A DNA stretch of 64,000 bases from Cyrtodaria siliqua. Taxonomy: Eukaryota > Mollusca > Bivalvia > Adapedonta > Hiatellidae. The notes beneath the pieces are model-generated. The model saw only the letters and a program-made list of their open reading frames with translations, was not told where the DNA came from and made no database searches. A program made the translations under genes and the position numbers. Where the stretch lies: the NCBI GenBank assembly GCA_037043455.1, contig JAWPHD010003267.1, positions 1 through 64,000 on the forward strand. Direction: 5' to 3'. This document shows positions 11,262 to 21,501 of the stretch, one piece after another. Within the stretch, counting starts at the first letter, position 1. Each line of letters begins with the position of its first letter.

Positions 11262-13760
11262 GATGAAAAACGGCCAGATCGGACCAGTAACAGCGGAATT
11301 ATGTACATCGATTTAGTTAAAAGTCCTATATTTTTCCTCGTTAAGATGATAGGGCCTTCATTTTTCATCCGATCTTTACCAGATTGTTAATATCAATGAA
11401 AGCTTAGAATAGACAAGTCCAAAAACCAGTCAGATCGGACCAGTAACAGCGGAGTTATGGCCCTTGATTTCGTTAAAAATGCTATAATTAATACGATAGT
11501 GCCTTTATTTTTCATTTGATCTTTATCAGATTATTTTGCTTTTTATTATTATAATTTTTTCGTTTAAATTTTTATTAGCTCTACTGATCAGCAGAGCTTA
11601 TGCCGTGGTCCGGCGTCCGTTTGTCCGTCTGTCTGTAAACTTTTTTTGTAGCGACTACTCCTCTGAAACTACTAAATGGATTTTCATGAAACTTTACAGA
11701 AATGTTGCCCATGAAGTCTAGTTGATCCTAGCAAAAATTCATGTTGATGTAAAATCGAAGATGGCCGCCAAATCGAAAAGTAGATTTTAAAAAAACTAAG
11801 TTTGTAGCGACTACTTCTTGAAAACTCTAAGTGATATTGATAGGGGACTTTTTCTAAAATGATCAGCATGACATGATGTCGGTCCCTGTTGATCTGTCCC
11901 TGCCATCTTTGTTTACATAGAGTTATTTAATAAAAAGTTGTACTACTCCTCTGAAACTACTTGACGGATTTCCACGAAACTTCACAGGAATGTTGCACTT
12001 GATGTCTAAATGATCCTAGCAACATTTCAGATTGGTCGAAAATTCAAGATGGCCGCCACAGCTAAAAATAGATTTTCAAAAAACAAGTTTGTAGCGAGTA
12101 CTTCTTGAAAACTAAAAGTGATATTGATATGGGACTTTTTCTACAATGGTCAGTATGGAATGATGTTGATCCTTTTCGAAAATTATTTTGATGCGACATT
12201 AAACATGGCTGCCAGTGGGCATCTTTATTTACATAGATTTATATAATGAAAACTTGTAGCGACTACTCCTCTGAAACTCCTTGACGGATTTTCGTGAAAC
12301 TTCACAGGAATATTGCTCTTGATGTCTAATTGATCCTAGCAAAATGTCAGGACGGCGAAAAATTCACGATGGCCGCCACGGCTAAAAATAACTGTTCGAA
12401 AAACAAGATTGTAGCGACTACTTCTTGAAAACTATAAGTGATATTGATATGCGTCTTTTCCTAAAATGATCAGTATGACATGATGTTGATCGTTGTCAAA
12501 AATTATTTTGATTCGATGTTAAACATGGCTGCCAGGAGCCATCTTTGTTTACATAGAGTTATCTAGTAAAAAATGTAGCGACTACTACTCTGCAACTACT
12601 CGACGGATTTTCATGAAACTCCACAAGAATGTTGCTCTTGATGTCTAATTGAATCTAGCACAATTTCAGGTAGGCCGGATATTTAAGATGGCCACCATGG
12701 TTATAAATATATTTTCGAAATAAGTTTGTAGCGACTACTTCTTGAAAACTATATAAGTGATATTGATATGTGGCTTTTCTAAAATGATCAGTATGACATG
12801 ATGTTGATCATTGTCAAAAATTATTTTGATTTGACGTTAAACATGGCCGCCAGCGGCCATCTATGTTTACATAGTGTTATATAAGGAAAACTTTTAGCAA
12901 CTACTCCTCTGAAACTACTTGACGGATTTTCATGAAACTTCACAGGAATGCTGATCTAGCTATCAAAAACCTATCAGTAGAGCTTCAAGGTGATTGACTT
13001 CTTTTATTTTATTTATTTTTTAAATTTTTTTTTCTTTATTTCTTTAACCAGCCAGATCGGACCAGTAACAGCAGAGTTATGGCCCTTGATTTATTTAAAA
13101 ATGCTATATTTTGCCTTGTTAAAATGATATGCCTTCACTTTTCATCCGATCTTTACCAAACTTTACCAGATTGTTAATATCAATATAAGCTCTGACAAAT
13201 TTGAAAAAAAACAGCCAGATTGGACGATTTACACAGGAGTTATGGCCCTTAATTTCCTAAAATGTGCTATATTTTGGTGTCATTAAGACGAAAGAGCCTT
13301 CTTTGGGCGGATTTCATTGAAACTTTTCAGGGATGATCAGTACCAAGCCTGGTTGTACATATCGTCACCGAGTTCCGGTTGATTGGTTTTGGCTGAGTTA
13401 TGTCCCTTTAAAGGTTTTAATACACAAACTTTTTCCAGACTAGTTCTCCTGAATCCCTGGCCGGATTTAAACGAAACGTTTTAGGGATGATCAGTTCCAG
13501 GTCTAGTTGTGCAAATCATCGCCGTGTTACGGTTGAATGATTTTTGGCAGAGTTATAGCCCTTTAAAGGTTTTAATACACAAACATTGTCCGGACTAGTT
13601 CTCCTGAACCTGTGTCTGGATTTCAACAAAATTTGTCAGGGATGATCAGTACCAAGACTAGTTGCGTATATCATCGCCAAGTTCCGGTTGAATGATATTA
13701 TACATAAACTTTATGATTAGCCAGTAGAGCGTTCACAGGCCCTCTTGGGCCTCTTGTTTT
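11262..13760 (+). repeat. Compound tandem-repeat block ending in a conserved hairpin
   Basis: Three kinds of unit. (1) About 150-bp units with CAGATCGGACCAGTAACAGC and GGAGTTATGGCCCTTGATTT near 11265, 11430, 13052 and 13207. (2) About 310-bp units, roughly four copies from 11650 to 12960, each with CTACTCCTCTGAAACTAC, GAAACTTCACAGGAATGTTG and a CAAGATGGCCGCCA-like string. (3) Units with GGATGATCAGTACCAAG and AGTTCTCCTGAA near 13330-13700. The block ends CCAGTAGAGCGTTCACAGGC with hairpin AGGCCC-TCTT-GGGCCT at 13737-13752. It resembles abundant composite repeats of bivalves; the superfamily is unknown to me. Confidence 0.8.
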
Positions 13761-14448
13761 AAAGATGATCTATCGTGAATTATCGAAATTTAATCAAAAT
13801 TTTACTAAGCATGAGAGCGTAAAATAAAGCCTAAGGCCTAGCACCATTTCATTATTGTGTTTATATGCCCAGAATGGTAAAAAATGGTCCACTGCACTAA
13901 GTTTTGATCATACTAAATAAACAGGAATAGAGAAAAATAATACAGGTATATGTCACTTTCTCGAAAATGTTAACCAGTAGAACAACCTTGCGCTGTCGTC
14001 ATCTTAATATTTTTGTAATGGTCACTTAACAAGAACTTTAATTTATAAATTATATTTAATTTCAGGTTCACTCAATGTACTCCAGTGACAGATAGATATT
14101 CCAGCAACATTGAGTCATACTATATTCTCAATGCTGAAACCTGTACAATATTCCAATCACTTGAACAATGAGAGAGAGAAAATATTCCAATTGAAAAACG
14201 ACAAGAGATATTTCATCTGAGGAAGTTTCATTCAAATCCGACCATAAATGTCTGAGATCTAGCGTTAACAAGATTTACATCATGACGTCACTGGCGGCCA
14301 TCTTGGATGAAGTCATGACACCAAAAGCTTCGCGGCACTATTCCAGAATGAGCTCTATCACTGTGTAAACTTTGAAAGCCGTGCGACCAGTCTTACTATG
14401 AAAAGTGGCGGTGAGAAGAATAAAGTCAAAATCTTGCCGAACAACAAT
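13761..14448. other. No gene seen
   Basis: Non-coding. Holds an ATGACGTCACTGGCGGCCATC string at about 14282, containing a CRE-like TGACGTCA. No supported frame. Confidence 0.4.
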
Positions 14449-14604
14449 AGGTCTTTCCACTGGAAGGTGGAAAGCCCTAATAATAATAAGAATAAACAGA
14501 ACGACCACAAACGGTCTTTCCACTGAAAGGTGGAAAGCCCTAATAAGAATAAACAGAACGAACACAAGAGGTTTTCCACTGAAAAGTGGAAAGCCCTAAT
14601 GAAT
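14449..14604. repeat. Three-copy tandem of a hairpin unit
   Basis: Three copies of a unit carrying a stem-loop of the form CTTTCCAC-TGAAAG-GTGGAAAG followed by CCCTAATAA and AATAAACAGAACGA. Spacing is about 50-65 bp. The open frames crossing it on both strands are repeats of the hairpin translation and are not real genes. Confidence 0.85.
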
Positions 14605-14829
14605 GAATGAATGGTGTTTAACGGCACGTCGACACATATATAGGTCATATTGTGCGCAAAAACTGATGAATGATGAAGAAATGAAGGATTAATTAAAAAC
14701 TAATGTAAATATATAAAGATAAAACTATTGACAAGTAAGGGATGAAATGGTAGTAATATAAATTATATACGTAAATCAACAAATGCCCGAAAACGGGTAT
14801 ATACAGAAGTAAATTTATACAAGAATATT

Positions 14830-15390
14830 TTATAATGATGTATATAGTCTGACTTCCTTCAGGAAATCTAAAACTAGACTAAAATCTATAGTATTAAATA
14901 ACTCGGTCATAGTATTAACATTGTAGTACCTTTGACGCATAGGAACAAAGTCTACACATTCCAGCAATATGTGTTTGACCGTTAACGGTGCAAAGCAGGG
15001 TATACATTCTGGTAATTGCTCACCTTGTAATAAATATGAATGAGTATAACGTGTATGCCCTATCCTGCACCGGGCTAGGACAACTTCCTCTCGACGAATG
15101 GGTCTACTAGAAGAACGCCATTCTCCGAGTAACGGTTTAATTGAATGGAGTTTATTGTTAACTGACAAATCCCAAGTGGTTTGCCGAGAGTTACGAATAA
15201 ATGTGTTAATACAACTTTTAAAATCAGTATAAGGTAATTTGGTATTAGATATATGTAGACCTAATGCTGCCTTAGCAGCACTATCAGCTCTATCATTACC
15301 ACGTATGCCTACATGGCTTGGAAGCCAGCAGAAAATAATAACATTATCAATTATAAGAGAATTGTACTTTTCTAAAAGCTGAAGCACAAC
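14830..15390 (-). pseudogene. LINE RNase H and C-terminal domain
   Basis: A 185-codon frame. Residues about 19-40 (FCWLPSHVGIRGNDRADSAA) are the RNase H segment with the His and Asp of the active site. Further on, LARCRIGHTRYTHSYLL and the pattern C-x2-C-x8-H-x4-C (PECIPCF, TVKHILLEC) form the C-terminal zinc-binding region of I-clade elements. It ends at a natural stop at 14830. The first residues (NPVVLQLLEKY, just upstream of the Met) follow directly on RT sequence in another frame, marking the deletion junction near 15385-15395. Confidence 0.88.
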
Positions 15391-15399
15391 TGGGTTAGA

Positions 15400-16197
15400 T
15401 GTTCTTTCTTTACGAAAGTTTCCCTAATAAATGATTCAAATCGAATGAGATTGTCTGTTGTGCCTCGTTGGCGCCGGAATCCACTTTGATACTTTGTTAG
15501 GCCGATGTTTTCAAGAAATAAGGGGAAGTGGTCACTTCCACATAAGTCGTCACCAACACTCCACGAAAAATCCATCAAGAGCGTTGGATCGCATATTGTT
15601 AAATAAATGGAAGAATGAGAGCCCGTAGCTGGATGTAAATTAGTATGTGATTTGTTATCATTAAAAAGACACAAATTATTTTTGGCTAAGAAATGCTCAA
15701 CTTTCTTGCCTTTATCGTTGATATCCTTACAACCTCAAATGTAGTTGTGTGCATTAAAATCCCCCAAGAGTATAAAGGGTGATGGTAATTGTCACTAGGT
15801 GATTTAGATCTTTAAGGTCTAGTAAAGAACTGGGCGGTAAATATAAGGAGCATATTGTTATAACTCTGTGCATCGTAACACTGACCGCATCAGCTTGCAA
15901 ACCAGTTCTCAACGCAACAGTTTTGTGAGGAATGTTTCGATTCACAAGAACTGAAACTCCTTCAGAAGCTTTATCACCTGTATCACAAATATAGTTATAT
16001 AATGAATAGTTTTTAAAAGATATCTTGTCACTGGTCTTCAAGAAAGTTTCTTGAAGACCAGTGACAAGATATCTTTTAAAAACTTGAAGACAAAATGCAA
16101 TAGGGTTGTGTTTATTTAAAAGTAAGCTGATTTCATCATAATTAGGTTTTAAACCTCGGCAGTTCCATTGAATGACCTTATTTGATTTTGTCGTCAC
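15400..16197 (-). pseudogene. LINE endonuclease fused to RT fingers
   Basis: ORF2 begins GTG ACG ACA at 16197, overlapping the ORF1 stop TAG. The start shows the endonuclease motif IQWNCRGLK; LQETFLKTSDK carries the catalytic Glu. A frameshift near 15800 (HLVTITIT against QLPSPFILL) moves the frame to PFILLGDFNAHN (catalytic Asp/Asn), soon followed by an in-frame TGA. SWSVGDDLCGSDHFPLFL supplies the SDH motif. Right after LENIGLTK the protein reads YQSGFRRQRGTTDNLIRFES, the RT fingers, so a deletion has fused the two. Eleven codons (about 16046-16078) are an inverted copy of the neighbouring sequence. Confidence 0.85.
16009..16083. repeat. Perfect 37-bp palindrome inside the LINE endonuclease
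   Basis: Arms 16009-16045 and 16047-16083 are exact reverse complements with a single G between them. The arm contains AGATATCTTGTCACTGGTCT. In protein terms a backwards copy has been inserted between FCLQ and LQETFLKTSDK. Confidence 0.97.
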
Positions 16198-16990
16198 TAA
16201 GGCGGAAGTACGGGCTTACGGCCGTTGGGTTTGACAGACCTTGGAGACTTTGGGAGTTCCAGACGTGCTGGATCATCAACCTCCATCTCCAAGTCTCCAA
16301 ATATGTTGTGCAGTTCAATCGGATCATCAGCTCCTTTTGACTGCTTCCCTAACCCGGGAGGTTCTTTTTCCTTGCTTTCACGCCCGTGTCAGCATTTCTG
16401 CTTGGTGACGAACTCTTGGGAGAGTTCGTCGGATTTGACGAACCTTTGGAAGAGTTCGTCGGGTTTGGTGGACTCTTGGTTGCACCAGAGTCCGTCGATT
16501 TCGAAATAGATGAAGTAGATGCAGAAGGTGTAGGAGTTGTTGAGGATATAGTTGAAGAAGTGTTAGGCTTGGAAGCCACAAGAGGTTTGGGAGCCACAGG
16601 AGGCTTATTTAACAGGACCACAGTTTGAGAGGCTGAAGATGTTTTAGAGGATTCCTGAACAGAGACTGGAATAGTAGCAAACCCGTCGGAGCCTATTGGC
16701 TAGGTTATCACGGTCTGCACCACGATAGATCTGGTAGCTGGTTTCCTAACATTACTCGCATCGGCATATGATTTGCCAGATGGAGTGGGCGGAGTAAGGC
16801 TATCAACACGTTTCCTAGCTTCAGGAAAAGAATTTTTCTTTTCAATCTTAACTTTCGGTATTTCCCTCTCGTGCTTCCACTTCGGACAATCCTTAGAGAA
16901 AGCTCCGTTTAATACTCGAACCACGTAATGATCCGCAATCCGGTCGGACGTTCGCACCACTGTTGTTGCCTTATGTTTAACATGTAGGCA
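16198..16990 (-). pseudogene. LINE ORF1 C-terminal part, frameshifted
   Basis: The 5' portion (16960-16700) reads FSKDCPKWKHEREIPKVKIE, then KNSFPEARKRVDSL and SYADASN, a signature found after the zinc knuckles of I/jockey ORF1 proteins. The middle (16621-16349) is Ser/Thr/Pro-rich low complexity. The last part, in another frame, reads DDPIELHNIFGDLEMEVDD and KPVLPP and stops at 16197-16199. At least two frameshifts separate the pieces. The zinc knuckles themselves are lost or truncated at about 16990. The plus-strand frames at 16225-16628 are antisense shadows. Confidence 0.8.
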
Positions 16991-16995
16991 GTCTA

Positions 16996-18112
16996 GTTGT
17001 TATACGTGTTCATAAACTGGTATATAACTAACTGAACTTATAAATATGTCACAGTTACCAACATTCTGTATTGATTCATAGAATATTTTCACATACTGTC
17101 CTAAACGGCATAAGCAAATTGCAATGCATCATTACAATATCTGTATTTACAATACCCATTGTCTTAATGCTACAAAACGCAGTTTGCAATACCAGTTACA
17201 ATATTTACTTAATACGATATATCTTGCAAACTGCTATATAACTCTAGAAATGTAATATCACAAAGTAATGCTTTTTAATACCATTTAAGTTTAAAATATG
17301 AAATCAACAAAATAACATAGTAAAGAAAATATAATAATTATAAAATAATATAATAAACACGTTTCTCACACTGAGAGCAAATGGTGCCATGACGTTATTT
17401 TTCCAACACATACATAGGTGGTCATGTTAATTCATATTTGTTATATATGATATGTGTGTAAGTTTTACTTTAATTTGACTGTTGGTGTTAATGATTTAGA
17501 GACCGATTGAGCCGGGTGTTTCTTTATTTGTTTATATTATATGTATTATATCTGTACTATGTATGTGTACACAAGTCACTATAATGAACGATTTACTTAC
17601 TTACTTACTTGGGCTCATGTCTACGGCGCATTGACTAATGAAATGCAGAGAATGTTCTTTGCAATATGACACAAAACTATTCAAATACATTTGACATAAC
17701 CCATATGTAAAGAAAACAAATCGCCAAATAACGGCAAAATTGCGCTATAAAACTGTTCAAACTATATCGTTGTTCAGGTCATATAATGATGTGCAAGTAT
17801 GTGCCGATTAAAATATATGTTCATTCACGGGTTCTTATAATACCCGTGATTGAATATGCGTAAAATATATTATGAGTTAGTAACTCATAAGTTCAAACGA
17901 TCCAGTTTTGGGGTTTTGGCACGGCTGGTTAGAACCGTTTCTATTGTGTCCATATAGTTTGGATACTCACAATATGTAAGTTAAATATATATCTCATTAT
18001 CAGTAGGTTTAAAAATGGTGTACATATGTTGTAAAATGTGACTGTTGTTGGCGAGATAACTACTTTAAAGTAAATAATTAGAACGCTGTTGACAATATGA
18101 AAACCGTTTATG
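16996..18112. other. No gene seen; short (CTTA)n run
   Basis: AT-rich DNA. A (CTTA)n microsatellite lies at about 17592-17610. No frame with a recognisable domain. Confidence 0.5.
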
Positions 18113-18520
18113 CCTACCTAAAGCCCAATGGGACGGTGGCGTTTGATGTTTGTCTATGATCTTTCTTGTCGTGTCCTTAATGGTTTATTCTCTTGTTGCT
18201 CTGGCTTCTGCTAAGTCATTGCGTACCTTCATTGTGGCTTTCTAGGCTATTGTTTTTTTTTGTATTATATTTACAGGAGCATATTTGTGTTTTACTTATA
18301 TTGCCTATTGATGCTGCCTTGTTGGTTAGAGATTAGATTATGTCGGGGATTTCTTTATTTACACTGTCCTGTTTTAATGGGATGACAGTAGGGTAAGTGT
18401 GAGGTTTGGTGCACCCTAGAACCGGCTTAAATCCCCCAGTGGTAGCCCTACTGTCAACTCTTTTGTGTTTGTGATGTCGTTTGCATTTTGTATTACTTTT
18501 GCCTTCTCGGATTTTGTCAC
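18113..18520 (+). repeat. 3' region of the YLDD-type retroelement (family C)
   Basis: Starts CCTACCTAAAGCCCAATGGG, equivalent to the sequence just after the ORF stop in the copy at 34367. It continues with GTGGCTTTCTAGGCTATTG, TTACTTATATTGCC, TGCTGCCTTGTTGGTTAGAG, GGTGCACCCTAGAACC and TGTTTGTGATGTCGTTTGCA. Same order as 34370-34770 and 34990-35410. Untranslated. Confidence 0.85.
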
Positions 18521-18732
18521 GGATCGTTTCAAGGCGGTACCCTTGTTGCAAACTCTTCTGTTCGTGATGTAGCGTACTTTGGTTCGTTATAGTAGTGTAT
18601 TTGTAATGCGTATTTTGATTTGACTGCGTTATCTTGTTCAACTTTTGTATCTCTTTTGACGTCAATGTTAACGTTTCAATCTATTTGAGTTAAGCTCATG
18701 TCTAACACGAGTTCAACATAACTCATATTCAT

Positions 18733-18990
18733 ACCGTGGCCGAGTGGTTAGAGTCTTTGTCTTGAATTCACCTGCCCCTCACCTCTGTGTGTTCGAGCCC
18801 TCATGTGACAATGCATCTTTATGTGACGAAGCTATCCAGCTGGCTTGCGGAATGTCGGTAGTTCTACCCCGGGCCCACCCGTGCACGAAAATTGCGGCAC
18901 CTGTGGTCTTCTTAAATGAGCGGTAGCTGGAAAGTCGCCATATGACCTTAGCTGTCGGTGCGATTGTAAAATTCAATCCGATTCAATTCC
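18733..18990 (+). mobile_element. SINE family B, complete
   Basis: The head CCGTGGCCGAGTGGTTAGAG resembles the start of a Leu/Ser tRNA (A box), and GTGTTCGAGCCC is the B box. The body includes AAGCTATCCAGCTGGCTTGC. The 3' end reads CGCCATATGACCTTAGCTGT, CGGTGCGATTGTAAAATTCA, with an ATTCAATTCC tail. No tRNA gene is implied; the acceptor end is missing. Confidence 0.85.
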
Positions 18991-19120
18991 AAATACAATT
19001 TGATTTGACTGCGTTATTTTTTGTTCGACTTTTGTATCTCTTTTGACGTCTAAAGAACAGTATCAATCTACTTTGAGTTAAGAAAATGTATAACACGAGT
19101 TCAACATATCTCATATTCAT

Positions 19121-19775
19121 TCCGTGGCCGAGTAGTCAGAGTCTCTGATTTGAAATCACTTGACTCTAGCCGCTGTGTTCGAGTCCTCATCGGACTATGA
19201 ATTTTTATGTGAGGAAATATAAAAATCGAACAGGAAAAGCAGCATTCAAGGACGACAGTCAACCACAAACACACACAGGAACAAAGAACACACATTTAAA
19301 GATGAATAAAAGGCCAAATAATACATCACAAACACAAAAGGGTTGATAATAGGGCTACCGCCTTGGAACGGTCAGTGGCAAAAAAGGCCCAGGTTCTAGG
19401 GTGCACCAAACCTCACACTTACCCTACTGTCAACCCAATAAAACGGGACAGTGTTAATAAAGAAATCCCCGCCATGAACTATTCTCTAACCAACAAGGCA
19501 GCATTAATAGGCAATATAAGTAAAACACAAAGATGCTCGTGTATATATAAATACAAAAAAAGCAATAGCCTAAAAAAGCTAAAAGAAGGTACTAAATGAT
19601 TTTGCAGAAGCTATCCAGCTGGCTTGCGGAACGTCGGTGATTCTACCCAGGTGCCCGCCCGTGCAGAAAAAATTGCCCGGGGAGGCACCTGGGGTCAACT
19701 CCACCAATGGAAGCTGAAAAGTCGCAATATGACCTTAGCTGTTGGTGCGACTATAAAATCCAATTCAGTCTTATA
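19121..19775 (+). mobile_element. SINE family B split by a nested insertion
   Basis: The head and B box lie at 19121-19219 (TCCGTGGCCGAGTAG, GTGTTCGAGTCCTC). The body and tail resume at about 19605 (GAAGCTATCCAGCTGGCTTG) and end ATGACCTTAGCTGTTGGTGCGACTATAAAAT. The intact copy at 18733 has no gap at this position, so 19220-19604 was inserted after the tandem duplication or was lost from only one copy. Confidence 0.85.
19220..19604 (-). repeat. Family C 3' fragment nested in SINE B
   Basis: Reverse complement of the family C 3' region: TCGAACAGGAAAAGCAGC, GGTTCTAGGGTGCACC, CTCTAACCAACAAGGCAGC, GGCAATATAAGTAAAACAC. Plus-strand frames here are spurious. Confidence 0.82.
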
Positions 19776-20502
19776 TTCATAAAGAAGTATTGCTTTGTTT
19801 TCATTTCAGTGTTACTACTATCAACTATTTAGCTGCATTCAACATAGCACAGGTAGGTTACTTATTTCAAACCACTATTTGACATAGTATATGTAATAGT
19901 AAACAAGGATCTGCAAACTGTGTGCAACAATTTCTTTTAAATATATTGCTTTGTTTTACTTCTTTTCGCACTTTAACGGCAGATAAATACGTGAGTGCCT
20001 GTTTAATATTGAATTTATTAAACGAATTAACTAAATATGTATGATGTGTGGCTGTGCCGAGCATCACATAATTTTTTTTCCAACGGAGCCTCACATTATA
20101 TAATTGTATCCAAAGAGTACATTCAGCATTAAGTAAATACCAATTTGAGATTCTATTAATAAATACTGAAAAAGTGTTTTATGGAGTCTGTTAATGAGAG
20201 GTAATTATAAGAGGCAATACCTCTCACGCCTCTAGCACCGACTCAAACTATATTCTGCTTTAAAGCAACACATAATGGGCTTGATTATCCCAAAAGACCA
20301 GTAAATTATAACACTACTGATTTGTAGTCGGGACGACTTTTTACGGCCGCAACACAGCACTAGTGTGTGTGCAACACAAACGCTAGTGTGCATGTCAATA
20401 AATACTGAAAAGGGGATCCATTGAAAGCAACAAACACAAAAAATACAAAAAGCATCATAGTCAACAGTTATTATTGTAGCTACCCATATATAAAAGTATA
20501 TT

Positions 20503-20820
20503 AAAAAAAGTCGAACAGGAAATGTAGCATTCAAGGACCAAAGTCAACCAAACACAATTCACAGAAACAAACAACAATTAGAAAGATAAATAAAAGGCAA
20601 GATATGACATCATAAACATTAAAGAGTTGTCAATATGGGGCATTGGAAGGGTCAGTCGCAAAAAATATCAAAAACGCTGGGGTTTAACCAGGTTCTAGGG
20701 TACACAAAACACTCTTATCGTATTGTCATCTCAATAAAATAGGACAGTATTAATAAAAATATCCTTGCGAGGTATTCTTCTCTAACAAACAAGGCAGCAG
20801 TAATGTAATGTAGCCTAACA
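20503..20820 (-). repeat. Family C 3' fragment
   Basis: Same element as 19220-19604 and orientation: GTCGAACAGGAAATGTAGC, GGTTTAACCAGGTTCTAGGG, TCTAACAAACAAGGCAGC. More diverged. Confidence 0.75.
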
Positions 20821-21357
20821 TCGACACCTTCCCAACATCGACACTCCCATGTAATCTCTCCTTAACTTTGTTTTAAATGATTTTCTGATCTATTACATCA
20901 TCATTAATCACTTTCCTCATGTATGATGTGATCGCGAACCATTTTGAGTGTTATTATCGGAAGCTATGGTTCTTCAAACTTTAATCGTCGAAAATTATAA
21001 GTTGAGTTAAGACGAGTGATATGTATTTGTTTTATTTTTTAAAGAATTTTATTTCTTCAAGATGTTTTAGTTCGAACTTGACCAGAAACGTGTTTCAAAA
21101 CATTGCTTAAATATAGTTGATCTTGTCAAAAATTAATTTAAGGGTGTCGAAAAATAGGAATATAATTTTACATAACTTTCTTATTATCGACACCTTCATA
21201 ACACATATTTATTTAAGATAGTTTTGAACATTTTGCAATTGTTTTGCATGCTATATTAATATAAAGAAAGAGGTTAAATACACACTGGACCTAATGGCTC
21301 TTAGGGGCGGGATGGGGGTCGCACCCTCTATACCCCATCCCGCTGGACAATTTGAGA

Positions 21358-21360
<3 letters not shown>

Positions 21361-21396
<36 letters not shown>

Positions 21397-21440
21397 TCTC
21401 TTTCCCTCCCTCCCTCCCTCCCTCCCTCTCTCTCTCTCTC
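21361..21440. repeat. (TC)n / (CCCT)n microsatellite
   Basis: Pure pyrimidine tract of TC and TCCC units. The Arg/Glu-rich frame on the minus strand (21251-21448) is its translation. Confidence 0.97.
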
Positions 21441-21501
21441 ATAGACACCTACTACATCGTTTAATTGTTTAGACTAAATTCAATGTTAGGCACGTGAGTA
21501 T

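Larger units (their letters stand above)
14598..16995 (-). mobile_element. I-like LINE, internally deleted
   Basis: A two-ORF LINE of the I/Nimb/jockey type on the minus strand. From 5' to 3' it has a truncated ORF1 (16990-16198), endonuclease (16197 to about 15500), the start of the reverse transcriptase (about 15490-15400), then RNase H and the C-terminal Cys/His region (about 15390-14830), a 3' UTR, and a short (ATTC)n tail at 14598-14612. The catalytic core of the RT is absent, so deletions have joined the endonuclease to the RT fingers and the fingers to RNase H. The 3' end GTGTTTAACGGCACGTCGAC is repeated at 22716-22760 and, degenerate, at 28215-28268. Confidence 0.9.
18614..19775 (+). 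repeat. Tandem dimer of a 385-bp unit containing SINE B
   Basis: The unit TTTGATTTGACTGCGTTAT ... TTGAGTTAAG ... TAACACGAGTTCAACATA followed by SINE B is present at 18614-18998 and again from 18999. The second copy is interrupted at 19220-19604 by an unrelated repeat in reverse orientation. Confidence 0.85.

Noticed and set aside
14338..14648. Overlapping frames of 75, 96 and 64 aa on both strands
   Set aside because: They repeat the translation of a hairpin-bearing tandem unit; no independent support.
16225..16628. Plus-strand frames of 94 and 80 aa
   Set aside because: Antisense of the low-complexity Ser/Pro part of LINE ORF1 on the minus strand.
18733..18810. tRNA gene (Leu/Ser-like)
   Set aside because: A and B boxes are present but the acceptor arm does not close, and the sequence continues into a SINE body. 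The same applies to the heads at 845, 11046, 53813 and 63187.
21251..21448. 65-aa Arg/Glu/Gly-rich protein
   Set aside because: Encoded by a (TC)n microsatellite.
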